36,222 nucleotides of DNA from Solirubrobacterales bacterium (GTDB lineage: Bacteria > Actinomycetota > Thermoleophilia > Solirubrobacterales > Solirubrobacteraceae). The stretch's first letter is position 1, and each line of letters opens with the position of its first letter. Of the stretch, positions 15,586 through 24,340 are shown one piece after another. The stretch is from assembly GCA_019244395.1 (NCBI GenBank), contig JAFASQ010000152.1:1-36222 (forward strand), written 5' to 3'. The notes beneath the pieces are model-generated. The model searched no databases. It worked only from the letters and a program-made list of their open reading frames with translations, and was not told where the DNA came from. The position numbers and the translations under genes were made by a program.

Positions 15586-17316
15586 TCAGTAGGGATATGC
15601 GGGGATGACGTCGGCCTTCTTCGCATCGAGTCGCAGCTCGCCTGGGGCGCCCGCAGGCACGAGCGGACGGTGCGGCATGACCGGGTCAACGCGCTCATAG
15701 CCAGAGCCCAACGGCGGCCTGGTGTCCGGGTCTCCCTGGTTGGGCCAGAGTGACATCGCGCGCTCGGCCAGGGCGGTGATCATCAGCGACGGGTTCACGC
15801 CCGGGTTGGCCGGCATGACACTCCCGTCGATGACGTGAAGGCCCGGCTGGCCGAACATGCGCAGGTAGGGGTCGACAGCACCGGTTTCGACGCTGTCGCC
15901 GATTGGGATCCCACCGATGAAGTGGGCAGACGCGTTGCGGTTGATGACCTCGAACAGCACCGCCCCCTGGCGGCTTCCCATCTTCTCCGCCACCCGATCG
16001 ACGAAGTCCTCGATGGCTGGGATGTGCACCGACGGGGGCGTTCCAGAAGGTCGGCTGCGCAGCAGCCCGTCGTGCCAGTACAACTCGATCGAGGTGTCGG
16101 TCGTCTGCGAACACAGCGCGATGAAGCTCCGCTCGGACCAGTGGCGAGGGTCGCTAAAGCTGAGCACTTGGCCGGGGTGCCCGACCAGTTCCTTCAGCCA
16201 GGAGGTGGTCGCGTGCTTCTGCTCGCCGTGCTGGTGGTAGGTGACAAGGAAGGCAAACACGTCGCTTCCCACCCCCCAGATGGTCGGCTCGATGCTCGTC
16301 ACCGGATCCGGCCACACACCCGAGGTGATCGACACAGAGCCCGGTGTCAGGCGGATCTTCTCCGGATCGCGCTCCCACTCCCCGTGCGTCCGGGTGACCG
16401 CGAGCAGCTGTTCGGAGTTCGTCCGCGCTCGCTGCCCAAGCTCGCCAGACAGGCCCGTCAGGCCACCCGTGTGCTGCATGTGATGAAGCAGCTTCGCTGA
16501 CCCATACGCGTGGGCGGAGACGATCACCTGCTCGGCGGTGTACGCGCGGTGGTGCAGATGTGGCGCACGCTGCGCCCAGCCAGGATGCCGCGCATGCACC
16601 TCAAATCCGCGTCCATCGAGCGGGGCAAGCTCGTACACCTCCTGCAGCTCGTGGATCTCGACGCCGAGCTTCTCCGCCAAGTACAGGTAGTTCGTCGTCA
16701 GCTTGTTCTTGGCGTTGTGGCCACAGCCGATGTTGCAGTTGCCGCATGAGATGCACCCGGTACGGCGCGGCCCAACCCCGCCGAAATACGGATCCTCGGC
16801 CTCGACGCCCGGAGTACCGAAATACACGCCCACCGGGGCCTTGTTGAACGTTTCCCCGCGCCCCATCTCGAGCGCGACCTGCTGCAGGACGCGATCCACG
16901 TCGGTAGGCATGTACGGATACCGAACGACACCGAGCATCCGCGTTGCCTGATCGATACACGGCGCCAACTCATCTGCCCAATCGGTAATCCTCGCCCACT
17001 CCGGCGCATCGAAGAACTGCTTCGGAGGGACATACAACGTGTTGGCATACACGTGCGATCCGCCGCCGACGCCTGCGCCAGAAAGAACCAGCACGTCGTC
17101 GAGAGGCTCGATCCTCTGGATCCCGTACAGCTCAGCAGCAGGCATCCATATGAAGTGCGGCAGGTCCCATTGCGTCTTCGGGATGTCTTCATCCTTCCAC
17201 CGTCTGCCGGACTCCACGACCCCCACCCGATACCCCTTCTCCGCGGCACGGAGCGCGGCGACGCTTCCACCGAAGCCGGAGCCGATGATCAGTACGTCGT
17301 AGTCGAAACTCGTCAT
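15586..17316 (-). CDS. GMC-family FAD oxidoreductase (cholesterol-oxidase/dehydrogenase-like)
   Basis: A 576-residue flavoprotein. The ATG at 17316 follows GAGGAGG; the upstream extension is rejected. The FAD-binding dinucleotide fold is DYDVLIIGSGFGGSVAALRA (5-24). GAGVGGGSHVYANTLYVPP is at 80-98, and the C-terminal FAD/active-site region includes NASAHFIGGIPIGDS and VIDGSVMPANPGVNPSLMIT, ending ALAERAMSLW. Residues 188-198 hold four cysteines, C188-x2-C191-x2-C194-x3-C198, followed by HNAKNKL. This motif occurs in the cholesterol-oxidase-like GMC branch and resembles an Fe-S ligand set. The likely reaction is oxidation of a secondary alcohol on a steroid-like or other hydrophobic substrate. 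With a Rieske-like gene next, electrons may pass to a ferredoxin rather than to oxygen. A 22-bp element lies 45 nt upstream. Confidence 0.92.
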   Translation of the reverse strand: MTSFDYDVLIIGSGFGGSVAALRAAEKGYRVGVVESGRRWKDEDIPKTQWDLPHFIWMPAAELYGIQRIEPLDDVLVLSGAGVGGGSHVYANTLYVPPKQFFDAPEWARITDWADELAPCIDQATRMLGVVRYPYMPTDVDRVLQQVALEMGRGETFNKAPVGVYFGTPGVEAEDPYFGGVGPRRTGCISCGNCNIGCGHNAKNKLTTNYLYLAEKLGVEIHELQEVYELAPLDGRGFEVHARHPGWAQRAPHLHHRAYTAEQVIVSAHAYGSAKLLHHMQHTGGLTGLSGELGQRARTNSEQLLAVTRTHGEWERDPEKIRLTPGSVSITSGVWPDPVTSIEPTIWGVGSDVFAFLVTYHQHGEQKHATTSWLKELVGHPGQVLSFSDPRHWSERSFIALCSQTTDTSIELYWHDGLLRSRPSGTPPSVHIPAIEDFVDRVAEKMGSRQGAVLFEVINRNASAHFIGGIPIGDSVETGAVDPYLRMFGQPGLHVIDGSVMPANPGVNPSLMITALAERAMSLWPNQGDPDTRPPLGSGYERVDPVMPHRPLVPAGAPGELRLDAKKADVIPAYPY

Positions 17317-17361
17317 GTTGCGGTCCTCCTCTCGTGTGCACAGTCGCGGTTCGCGCGGCGG

Positions 17362-17383
17362 TTCGCGCCCGTGGGGCCCCGGG
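17362..17383 (-). promoter_or_regulatory. Shared 22-bp upstream element, copy 5 (GMC operon)
   Basis: On the minus strand it reads CCCGGGG, four bases, then ACGGGCGCGAA, matching the consensus at nearly every strongly conserved position. It ends 45 nt before the GMC start codon. Copy 6 lies 84 bp away on the plus strand, facing the divergent short-SDR gene, so each gene of the divergent pair has its own element. Confidence 0.5.
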
Positions 17384-17466
17384 CTTGTGCGGCGCGTCGA
17401 CCCAGTGGAACGCCCTGAGCGTTTTGGGTTGACCCGGGGATGCACTGGGCCGACTCCCGGGACACG

Positions 17467-17488
17467 CCGGTGCTCCACGGGGCGCGAC
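17467..17488 (+). promoter_or_regulatory. Shared 22-bp upstream element, copy 6 (short SDR gene)
   Basis: CCGGTGC, then TCCACGGGGCGCGAC, matching the consensus apart from one extra G in the right block, which shifts its left edge by one base, and substitutions in the left block. It ends 49 nt before the GTG at 17538 and points toward it. It is the weakest of the left-block matches. Confidence 0.4.
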
Positions 17489-17537
17489 GGATTGCCGGAC
17501 GCGCGATCGTGAAGGCGATCCGAAGCCCGAATCTGAG

Positions 17538-18065
17538 GTGGATACGACGGTGGGGATGGAGACCAACGGCTGCGGCGGTCCGAGCGCGAGAGTGCTCCGT
17601 CGAGAGGCGGTGGCGATTGTCACAGGCGGCTCGGTTCGAGCCGGCCGCGAGATCGCCCGCGGACTGGCCAGCTGGGGTTGGGCGGTCGTGGTGGTCTACC
17701 TTGAGCAGCAGCGCACCATCGAAGTGACCGTCGCGGAGATCCTCGCCGCGGGCGGGAAGATCGTCGCTGTCCGCGCCGATCTCGCCGACGACCTCGACGT
17801 CCAGCGGCTGTTCGCCGAGTCGAGCGCCGCGTTCGGAGGCGTCGACGTGGTCGTCCACACCACGACGGATAGCCCCTCCTTCCTGTATCACCACGCGGCG
17901 CGGCACGTCCGTCGACGAGGCGCGATCATCACCGTCGCCCCCAGCGACGGCGTGAGGCCTGGCGTCGCACGCCAGTTGCGCGAGCGCGGCATCATCGTCG
18001 GCAGGGCCTCGCCGGAAGAGCCGCTCTCGTTCCTGGACAGGTGGGGACACCAAGTTCCTCGCTGA
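17538..18065 (+). CDS. Short SDR-like Rossmann protein without catalytic residues
   Basis: The frame encodes 175 residues from a GTG, or 169 from an ATG at 17556. The N-terminal half is clearly SDR: REAVAIVTGGSVRAGREIAR, then VVVVYLEQQRTIEVTVAEIL, then IVAVRADLADDLDVQRLFAE and FGGVDVVVH. The usual NNAG is replaced by TTTDSP, and the Ser/Tyr/Lys catalytic block is missing. The C-terminal part (RRGAIITVAPSDGVRPGV, RQLRERGIIVGRAS, FLDRW) is SDR-like but shortened. Classical SDRs have about 250 residues. The absence of stops and the presence of an upstream 22-bp element favour a maintained compact protein, perhaps nucleotide-binding only, over a pseudogene, but decay after an internal deletion cannot be excluded. 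Confidence 0.7.
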   Translation: MDTTVGMETNGCGGPSARVLRREAVAIVTGGSVRAGREIARGLASWGWAVVVVYLEQQRTIEVTVAEILAAGGKIVAVRADLADDLDVQRLFAESSAAFGGVDVVVHTTTDSPSFLYHHAARHVRRRGAIITVAPSDGVRPGVARQLRERGIIVGRASPEEPLSFLDRWGHQVPR

Positions 18066-18098
18066 CGTCTCGGCGGCACCTTTAGAGTTGTCAAGGAG

Positions 18099-20861
18099 AT
18101 GCCTAGCACCCGGGGGTTCGGTTTCTTCGGCCGGACAAGCGAGCGCGAACGCCTCGACGCCCTGCTCGCTCAGGCGCGCGACGGCCAGAGCGGCGTCTTA
18201 GTCATCCGCGGCGAGCCAGGCATCGGAAAGACCGCGCTGCTGCGGTACGCTGCGCGGCAGGCCTCCGGCTTGCGCGTCATCGAGGTCGAAGGCGTCCAGG
18301 CGGAGATGGAGCTGCCGTTCGCGGGGATTCACAGGTTGTGCGCGCCGATGCTCGGTCGGCTCGACGTCCTCGCGCCGCCGCAGCAGCACGCGCTCCGAGT
18401 CGCTCTGGGCGTCTCATCGGGCGATGCCCCGGACATGTTCCTGATCGCCGTCGCCGTGCTCAATCTGCTTTCCGCCCGCGCGGCGGAGCGCCCGCTCCTG
18501 TGCCTGGTGGATGACGCTCAGTGGCTTGACACCGTCTCGGTGCGGGCGCTCGGGTTCGTGGCGCGGCGGCTGCATGCCGACCCAGTGGCGATGGTCTTCT
18601 CGCTGCGTGAGCCTTCCACCACCGGAGCGCTCGACGACCTGCCCCAGCTTTCGCTCCAAGGGCTCGATGAGCACGATGCGCGCGCCCTCCTGTCGAGAGC
18701 CGTTCCGGGTCGGCTCGACGACCACGTTCGCGACCGGATCATCGCCGAGACGTGGGGCAATCCGCTGGCGCTGGTGGAGCTCGCGCAGACCATGACCGTG
18801 TCAGAGAGAGCCGGAGGTTTTGCCCCACCGACGGCGAGCGACCTTCCGAGTCGGCTCGAGGAACGGTACCTGGGGCGCATCACCGGTTTGCCCGAGGGGA
18901 CGCAGCGGCTCATTCTGCTGGCGGCAGCGGAGCCACTGGGGGACGCCGCGTTGCTGTGGCGGGCGGCCGAGCGAGTCTCCACCGACCCGGGCGCGCTGGC
19001 TCCCGCCACGGAAGCCGGGCTGCTGGTGATCGACGACCGCGTTCGCTTCCACCACCCGCTGGTGCGCTCAGCCGCGTATAGAGCCGCGTCACTCGACGAA
19101 AGGCGGCGCGTACACGCGGCGCTGGCCGATGTCAGCGACCCCGAGCTGGCCGCCGACCGCCGCGCCTGGCACCGCGCACTCGCGGCTGCCGAACCGGACG
19201 AAGCCGTGGCTGGTGAACTGGAACGGTGCGCAGGACGAGCGCAGAGCCGCGGCGGCCTCGCGGCCGCAGCGGCACTCCTCGAGCGCGCGAGCGCCATGAC
19301 CCCGGACCCGTCCCTCCAGGCGAGACGCGCACTCGCCGCGGCGGAGGCGAGCTTCCAGGCCGGCGGCTTCGACGCGGCGCAGCGGCTCCTGGCCATGGCA
19401 GAAAGCGGCCCGCTCGACGGCTTCGCGCGCGCGCGAGCCACGCTCCTACGAGGACACGCTGCCGTGGTCTTCGCCTACGGCAATGAGGGAGCCCCGCTGC
19501 TCCTCGAAGCTGCGAGACAGCTCGAGCCGTTCGACCTCAGCCTGGCTCGCCGGGCCTATCTAACCGCGTGGAGCGCCGCCATCACTGCGCACCATCTCGG
19601 CGGAAGGGGCGTCCTGTTCGAGGTCTCGCGCTCCGTGCGCGCGCTCCCACCGCTGCCCCCGAACCCGCATCCACTCGATCTGGTAATCGAAGGGTTCGCC
19701 CTGTTGATCACCGACGGACACGCGGCGGCCATGCCCATCCTCCAACGTGCAGCCAAAGAAGTCATGCAATTGCCGGTGCCGGACGTCTTGCGGTGGGGTT
19801 GGCAGGTTGGCGGCGTGAGGTCCGCGATATGGGACGACGAAGCGATCGCGGTGTATGAGCGACAGGCCCAGCTCGTCCGCGACGCAGGCGCGCTAGCAGA
19901 GCTGCCGATCCACCTCCAGGCCCTAGCGTTGGAACGAGCGTGGCGGGGCGACCTGTCGGGCGCGCGAGGGCTCATCGCCGAATCCGAAAGCATCTCGACA
20001 TCGACGGGGAATCAGGTCCCGCCGTTCGCGCTGCTCCGAATCCTGGCCCTGCAAGGGCGGGAAGCCGAGGCGGCCCGCTTGATCGAGGATGTGATTCAGG
20101 AGGGCACGGAACGAGGGCAGGGAATCGCGGTGATGGTCGCGTACTGGGCCGCCGCGGTGCTCAATAATGGTCTTGGACGCTACGGGGAGGCGGCAGCGGC
20201 GGCAGGACAAGTCGTCACGAACGGCATCCTTCCCTGGCTATCGATGTGGGCACTGTCCGAGCTGATTGAGGCCTCCGCACGCGTCGGTGACAAGAACGCC
20301 GCGCGGGATGCATTGGACGAGCTCGCGGCGACGACACAGCCGGCTCGCGGCGGATTCGCGCTCGGCATCGAGGCGCGTTGTCGGGCGCTTCTCGCCGATG
20401 GCGCCGGTGCCGAAGGGTCGTATCGCGAAGCGATCAAGCAGCTGGGTCGAGCCGGAATTCGTACCGAGCTCGCCCGCGCGCATCTGGTCTTCGGCGAATG
20501 GCTGCGCCGCGAGGGCCGTCTGGGCGAGGCGCGCGAACGGCTGCGGGCGGCCGAGGAGATGTTCACCGAGATCGGCATGGCGGGGTTCGCGCAGCGCGCC
20601 GAAGGCGAGCTGATCGCCGCCGGTGCGAAGCCTCGCATACGCCCCGTCGAGGCCCAGGAGGACCTCACGCCGCAGGAGGAGCAAATCGCCCGGCTCGCCC
20701 GCGACGGCCTCACCAACGCGCAGATCGGCGCCCAGTTGTTCCTCAGTTCGCGCACGGTCGAATGGCACCTGCACAAGGTCTTCGGCAAGCTCGGGGTCGA
20801 CTCGCGCAGCGGCCTCCACGGCGCCCTGCCGCGACGGGAGCAGGAGGCCGCACACCTGTAG
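18099..20861 (+). CDS. Large AAA ATPase / LuxR-family transcriptional regulator (paralog 1)
   Basis: A 920-residue regulator of the LAL/MalT-like type. An N-terminal ATPase domain has Walker A GEPGIGKT at 38-45 and Walker B LLCLVDDAQWLD at 133-144. A helical, TPR-like central region spans about 350-840 (RALAAAEASFQAGGFDAAQR and similar). A C-terminal LuxR HTH lies at about 853-915 (LTPQEEQIARLARDGLTNAQ, then LFLSSRTVEWHLHKVFGKLG). Such proteins are ATP-dependent activators responding to a ligand sensed by the helical domain. The AAGGAG just before the ATG leaves almost no spacing, so the real start could differ slightly. It is strongly similar to the gene at 21448-24216. Its end overlaps no gene; the convergent SRPBCC gene ends five bases away. 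Confidence 0.95.
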   Translation: MPSTRGFGFFGRTSERERLDALLAQARDGQSGVLVIRGEPGIGKTALLRYAARQASGLRVIEVEGVQAEMELPFAGIHRLCAPMLGRLDVLAPPQQHALRVALGVSSGDAPDMFLIAVAVLNLLSARAAERPLLCLVDDAQWLDTVSVRALGFVARRLHADPVAMVFSLREPSTTGALDDLPQLSLQGLDEHDARALLSRAVPGRLDDHVRDRIIAETWGNPLALVELAQTMTVSERAGGFAPPTASDLPSRLEERYLGRITGLPEGTQRLILLAAAEPLGDAALLWRAAERVSTDPGALAPATEAGLLVIDDRVRFHHPLVRSAAYRAASLDERRRVHAALADVSDPELAADRRAWHRALAAAEPDEAVAGELERCAGRAQSRGGLAAAAALLERASAMTPDPSLQARRALAAAEASFQAGGFDAAQRLLAMAESGPLDGFARARATLLRGHAAVVFAYGNEGAPLLLEAARQLEPFDLSLARRAYLTAWSAAITAHHLGGRGVLFEVSRSVRALPPLPPNPHPLDLVIEGFALLITDGHAAAMPILQRAAKEVMQLPVPDVLRWGWQVGGVRSAIWDDEAIAVYERQAQLVRDAGALAELPIHLQALALERAWRGDLSGARGLIAESESISTSTGNQVPPFALLRILALQGREAEAARLIEDVIQEGTERGQGIAVMVAYWAAAVLNNGLGRYGEAAAAAGQVVTNGILPWLSMWALSELIEASARVGDKNAARDALDELAATTQPARGGFALGIEARCRALLADGAGAEGSYREAIKQLGRAGIRTELARAHLVFGEWLRREGRLGEARERLRAAEEMFTEIGMAGFAQRAEGELIAAGAKPRIRPVEAQEDLTPQEEQIARLARDGLTNAQIGAQLFLSSRTVEWHLHKVFGKLGVDSRSGLHGALPRREQEAAHL

Positions 20862-20865
20862 GGAT

Positions 20866-21330
20866 CTACGCGTGCTCGGCGGCGGCCTTCGTGTTGCGCG
20901 CCTCGACCGCCTTGACGGAGTTCACGAACGCCTTCGCCAGGACGCGCTTGCCCACCGTGCCGAGCACGACGCCGAGGAACCGACCCTTGAGGTTCTTCCC
21001 TTCGCGGACGACGACGTAGTCGATCGCGGTCGTCCCGTCGGGCCGTCGTGTGAACGAGTAGGTGTGGCCGGAGTGGCCGCCCCATGTGTTGGAGTCGGTG
21101 GTCGTCGCGACGACCCGGTCGGGATCGGACCAGTCGTAGTCCAGGCGCTCCCAGACGCCACCCGAGCCCTCGGTGACATCTGCGTGGTGGGCGCTCTCGG
21201 AATGCACCTTGAGGTCCTCGTCGGAGCTATTGCCGAACAGCTTCGAGCGGCCCGGCCCGAAGTCCGTGAGCCCGGCGATGTACTGCTCGGGCGTCGCCGT
21301 GGTCGTCTGGCTGAAGTGGATCGTGGACAT
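20866..21330 (-). CDS. SRPBCC-family (START/Bet v1-like) protein
   Basis: A 154-residue protein. GAGGGAGC precedes the ATG at 21330. It follows the SRPBCC pattern: MSTIHFSQTTTATPEQYIAG, then TDFGPGRSKLFGNSSDEDLK, then GGVWERLDYDWSDPDRVVAT and HSGHTYSFTRRPDGTTAIDY. A C-terminal amphipathic helix (FLGVVLGTVGKRVLAKAF) closes the hydrophobic cavity. These proteins bind lipophilic ligands or act as cyclases/aromatases; no catalytic set is recognised. It sits between two paralogous LuxR ATPase genes, convergent with the first and divergent from the second, so it is a natural candidate target. A 22-bp element lies 56 nt upstream. Confidence 0.88.
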   Translation of the reverse strand: MSTIHFSQTTTATPEQYIAGLTDFGPGRSKLFGNSSDEDLKVHSESAHHADVTEGSGGVWERLDYDWSDPDRVVATTTDSNTWGGHSGHTYSFTRRPDGTTAIDYVVVREGKNLKGRFLGVVLGTVGKRVLAKAFVNSVKAVEARNTKAAAEHA

Positions 21331-21386
21331 GTGTGCTCCCTCGCTCGGGGTGTGCTGGCATGCCAAAATCGCCGATCCGCCATCCG

Positions 21387-21408
21387 GTCGCGCCCGTAAT
21401 CCCCCTGG
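21387..21408 (-). promoter_or_regulatory. Shared 22-bp upstream element, copy 7 (SRPBCC gene)
   Basis: On the minus strand it reads CCAGGGG, four bases, then ACGGGCGCGAC, a perfect match to both conserved blocks, preceded by GTCGA as in copy 8. It ends 56 nt before the SRPBCC start codon, the same distance as for the MBL gene. It also lies 39 nt upstream of the divergent regulator gene, in the opposite orientation. Confidence 0.65.
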
Positions 21409-21447
21409 TCGACGCACGGCACGTCGCCGGGCGGTTAGCGTTGAACC

Positions 21448-24216
21448 ATGTCCGCCATCCCGGGGCCGGCGTTCGTGGGTCGGGCCACCGAGCGCGATGT
21501 GCTCGATGGACTGCTGGCGAAGGTACGCGGGGCCGAGAGCGCCGTCCTGGTTATCCACGGCGAGGCGGGCATCGGCAAGAGCGCGCTGCTGCGCTACGCC
21601 GCCCGGCAGGCATCCGGATTCCGGGTCGCGGAAGTCAGCGGAGTGGAGGCGGAGATGGAGTTGCCGTTCGCGGGGATCCATCAGCTCTGCGCGACGATGC
21701 TCGACCGGCTCGACGCACTCCCGGCCCCGCAGCGGGACGCCCTGGGCGTCGCGCTGGGACTGGCAGCCGGGGAGGTGCCGGAGCGGTTCCTGGTTGGGCT
21801 GGCCGTGCTCAGCCTCCTGGCAGCCGTGGCGGAGGAGCGCCCGCTGCTGTGTCTCGTGGAGGACGCGCAATGGCTGGACGGCGCCTCAAGTCAGATCCTC
21901 GGCCTCGTCGCACGACGGGTGCGCGCGGAGTCGGTGGCGATCGTCGTCGCGGTGCGCGAGCCGGCCGCGGAGCACAACTTCCGCGGCCTGCCCGAGCTGC
22001 GCCTCGAAGGGCTGCCGGAGCCGGATGCCCGCACGCTACTGCGCGGCGTGGTGACCGGCCGCCTCGACGGCCGCGTTCGTGACCGGCTGGTCGCCGAGTC
22101 CGGGGGGAACCCGCTTGCCCTGCTGGAGCTCCCGGGGCGCATGACCGCTGCCGAGCTGGCCGGCGGCTTCGAGTTTCCTGCCGCCGGCGAGCTTCCGGCG
22201 CACATCGAGGACCACTACCTCGAGCACGTCGGCGAGTTGCCCGAGGCGACGCAGCGCTTCATGCTGCTCGCGGCCGCCGAGCCCTTGGGTGACGCGGCGC
22301 TGGTTCTGCGCGCGGGCCGAACGCTCGGCATCGAGACCGTCGCGCTCGCGCCTGCCGAGGCTGCGGGACTGTTGGAGATCGGCGCCCGCGTCCGCTTCCG
22401 CCATCCCCTTGTGCGCTCGGCGGTCTACCGCGCGGCGCCAATCGACAGCCGACAGCGCGTGCACGAAGCGCTGGCCGAGGTGAGCGATCCGGATTCCGAC
22501 GCCGATCGCCGCACCTGGCACCGGGCCCTGGCGGCAAGAGGGCCCGACGAGGACGTAGCCTTCGAGCTCGAGCGGTCGGCCGGCCGGGCGCAGGCTCGCG
22601 GTGGCGCCGCCGCCATGGCGGCGTTCCTGGATCGCGCCGTCGCGTTGACCCCGGACCCGGCGCGTCGGCGAGAACGTGCGCTCGCGGCCGCTCAAGCCAG
22701 TCTCGCAGCTGGCGCGCTCCCCGCGGCTCGAGGCCTGCTGGCGATGGCGGGCGCCGGGCCGCTCGAGGAGCACCAGCGCGCGCAAATCGACCTGGTGCGG
22801 GCCCAGCTCGCCTTCGTCTCCAGCCGAGGCACCGACGCGACCCCGCTCCTGCTTGCTGCCGCCCGCCGCCTCGAACCGCTGGACATCTCCGTTGCCCGGG
22901 AGACGTACGTGGACGCGTTCTCCGCGGCGATGTTCGGGGCCAGGCTCAACGGCGCCGTCGGGATGGCCGAGGTCGCGGAGGCCGCGCGGGCCGCGCCGCG
23001 CCCGGCAGGTGCCGAGCCGACCACCGCCGACGGGCTGTTGGATGCGCTCGTTGCACTCGCCGACGACTACGGCAGCGCGATCCCTCGCTGCCGCGAGGCG
23101 GTGCAGCGGCTCTCTGGCGAGAAGGCTTCGGCGAAAGAACGACTGCGCTGGTTGTGGCAGGGTTGCGTCGTCGCTCTCGAGATCTGGGACGATGAACATG
23201 CGGGCTCGCTCTCGCAGTCGAGCGTCGAGATCGCCCGCGAGACCGGGACGCTCAGCGAGCTCGCGCTCGCGCTGAGCGCGCGTGCACCGATCCTCGTCTT
23301 CTGTGGCGACCTCGTCGCCGCAGCCGCGGCGGTTTCCGAGACAGAGTCGGTCGAGGAGGCGACGGGCATCCGGGCCGCCCCGTACGGCGCATTGATCCTC
23401 TGGGCGTGGCGAGGCAGGCCGCCCGAGACGACAGAGCTCATCGAGAGGACGGGTCGCGAGGCGGAGGCTCGTGGCGAGGGCATCGGGCTGGCCATCAGTG
23501 CGTACGCACGCGCGGTGCTTTGCAACGGGCTCGGTCGCTACGAGGAGGCCCTGGCCGCCGCCGTCACCGCCAGCGAGCACCGAGAGGTCGTGGGCGAGAA
23601 CTGGGGGCTGAGCGAGCTGATCGAGCCGGCGACGCGTTGCGGAAGGATCGATATCGCGACCGACGCTATGAACCGATTGGTAGTCAAGACCCAGGCCGCG
23701 CGAACCGACTGGGCGCTCGGCATCGAGGCGCGTGCCCGGGCCCTCCTCGCCCAAGGCGGCGACGCCGAGCGCTGGTTTCGCACGGCGATCGAGCGTTTCG
23801 GTCGAACTCGCGTGCGCGCCGAGCTCGCCCGCACGCACCTACTGTATGGCGAACGCCTGCGGCGCGAGGGGCGCCGGGTCGCTGCTCGCGCCGAGCTCAA
23901 CATCGCGCACGAGCTGTTCACGTCGATGGGGATGGACGCGTTCGCCGACCGCGCCGGCGGCGAGCTCCTTGCAACGGGTGAACGAGCACGCCGCCGAACC
24001 GCCACGACGCGCGACGATCTCACCGCGCAGGAGCGCCAGATCGCCCAGCTCGCCCGCGATGGGCTCACGAACGCGGAAATCGGTGCTCGCCTGTTCCTCA
24101 GTCGACGCACCGTCGAATGGCACCTGCGCCACGTGTTCTCCAAGCTCGACATCCAGTCCCGACGCCAACTGGCAAGCGCCCTGGAAACCTCCGATTCCGG
24201 AGGCCCGGCCGCGTAG
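21448..24216 (+). CDS. Large AAA ATPase / LuxR-family transcriptional regulator (paralog 2)
   Basis: A 922-residue paralog of the regulator at 18099-20861, with the same domain order. Walker A GEAGIGKS is at 38-45 and Walker B LLCLVEDAQWLD near 134-145. A long helical-repeat region follows, and the C-terminal LuxR HTH reads LTAQERQIAQLARDGLTNAE then LFLSRRTVEWHLRHVFSKLD. Both paralogs share the segment EMELPFAGIH near residues 70-78, pointing to tandem duplication followed by divergence, with the helical sensor region having changed most. The ATG at 21448 has no clear Shine-Dalgarno. It is divergent from the SRPBCC gene, and the 117-nt spacer contains the SRPBCC-oriented 22-bp element. Confidence 0.95.
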   Translation: MSAIPGPAFVGRATERDVLDGLLAKVRGAESAVLVIHGEAGIGKSALLRYAARQASGFRVAEVSGVEAEMELPFAGIHQLCATMLDRLDALPAPQRDALGVALGLAAGEVPERFLVGLAVLSLLAAVAEERPLLCLVEDAQWLDGASSQILGLVARRVRAESVAIVVAVREPAAEHNFRGLPELRLEGLPEPDARTLLRGVVTGRLDGRVRDRLVAESGGNPLALLELPGRMTAAELAGGFEFPAAGELPAHIEDHYLEHVGELPEATQRFMLLAAAEPLGDAALVLRAGRTLGIETVALAPAEAAGLLEIGARVRFRHPLVRSAVYRAAPIDSRQRVHEALAEVSDPDSDADRRTWHRALAARGPDEDVAFELERSAGRAQARGGAAAMAAFLDRAVALTPDPARRRERALAAAQASLAAGALPAARGLLAMAGAGPLEEHQRAQIDLVRAQLAFVSSRGTDATPLLLAAARRLEPLDISVARETYVDAFSAAMFGARLNGAVGMAEVAEAARAAPRPAGAEPTTADGLLDALVALADDYGSAIPRCREAVQRLSGEKASAKERLRWLWQGCVVALEIWDDEHAGSLSQSSVEIARETGTLSELALALSARAPILVFCGDLVAAAAAVSETESVEEATGIRAAPYGALILWAWRGRPPETTELIERTGREAEARGEGIGLAISAYARAVLCNGLGRYEEALAAAVTASEHREVVGENWGLSELIEPATRCGRIDIATDAMNRLVVKTQAARTDWALGIEARARALLAQGGDAERWFRTAIERFGRTRVRAELARTHLLYGERLRREGRRVAARAELNIAHELFTSMGMDAFADRAGGELLATGERARRRTATTRDDLTAQERQIAQLARDGLTNAEIGARLFLSRRTVEWHLRHVFSKLDIQSRRQLASALETSDSGGPAA

Positions 24217-24340
24217 CTGAAGGGCCGTGAAGGGACCGCCTCAAGGCCAGGGTGGGGCGACTGCTTCGCCTCGACGACCGGCATTGGATACGGTCGCCGA
24301 CGTGGTTCGCGAGACCGACGCAAGCAGACCCGGGAGTCGA

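Noticed and set aside
22036-23838. A 600-codon minus-strand open frame inside LuxR paralog 2
   Set aside because: Antisense shadow of a clear AAA/LuxR protein; Arg/Gly-rich and without motifs.
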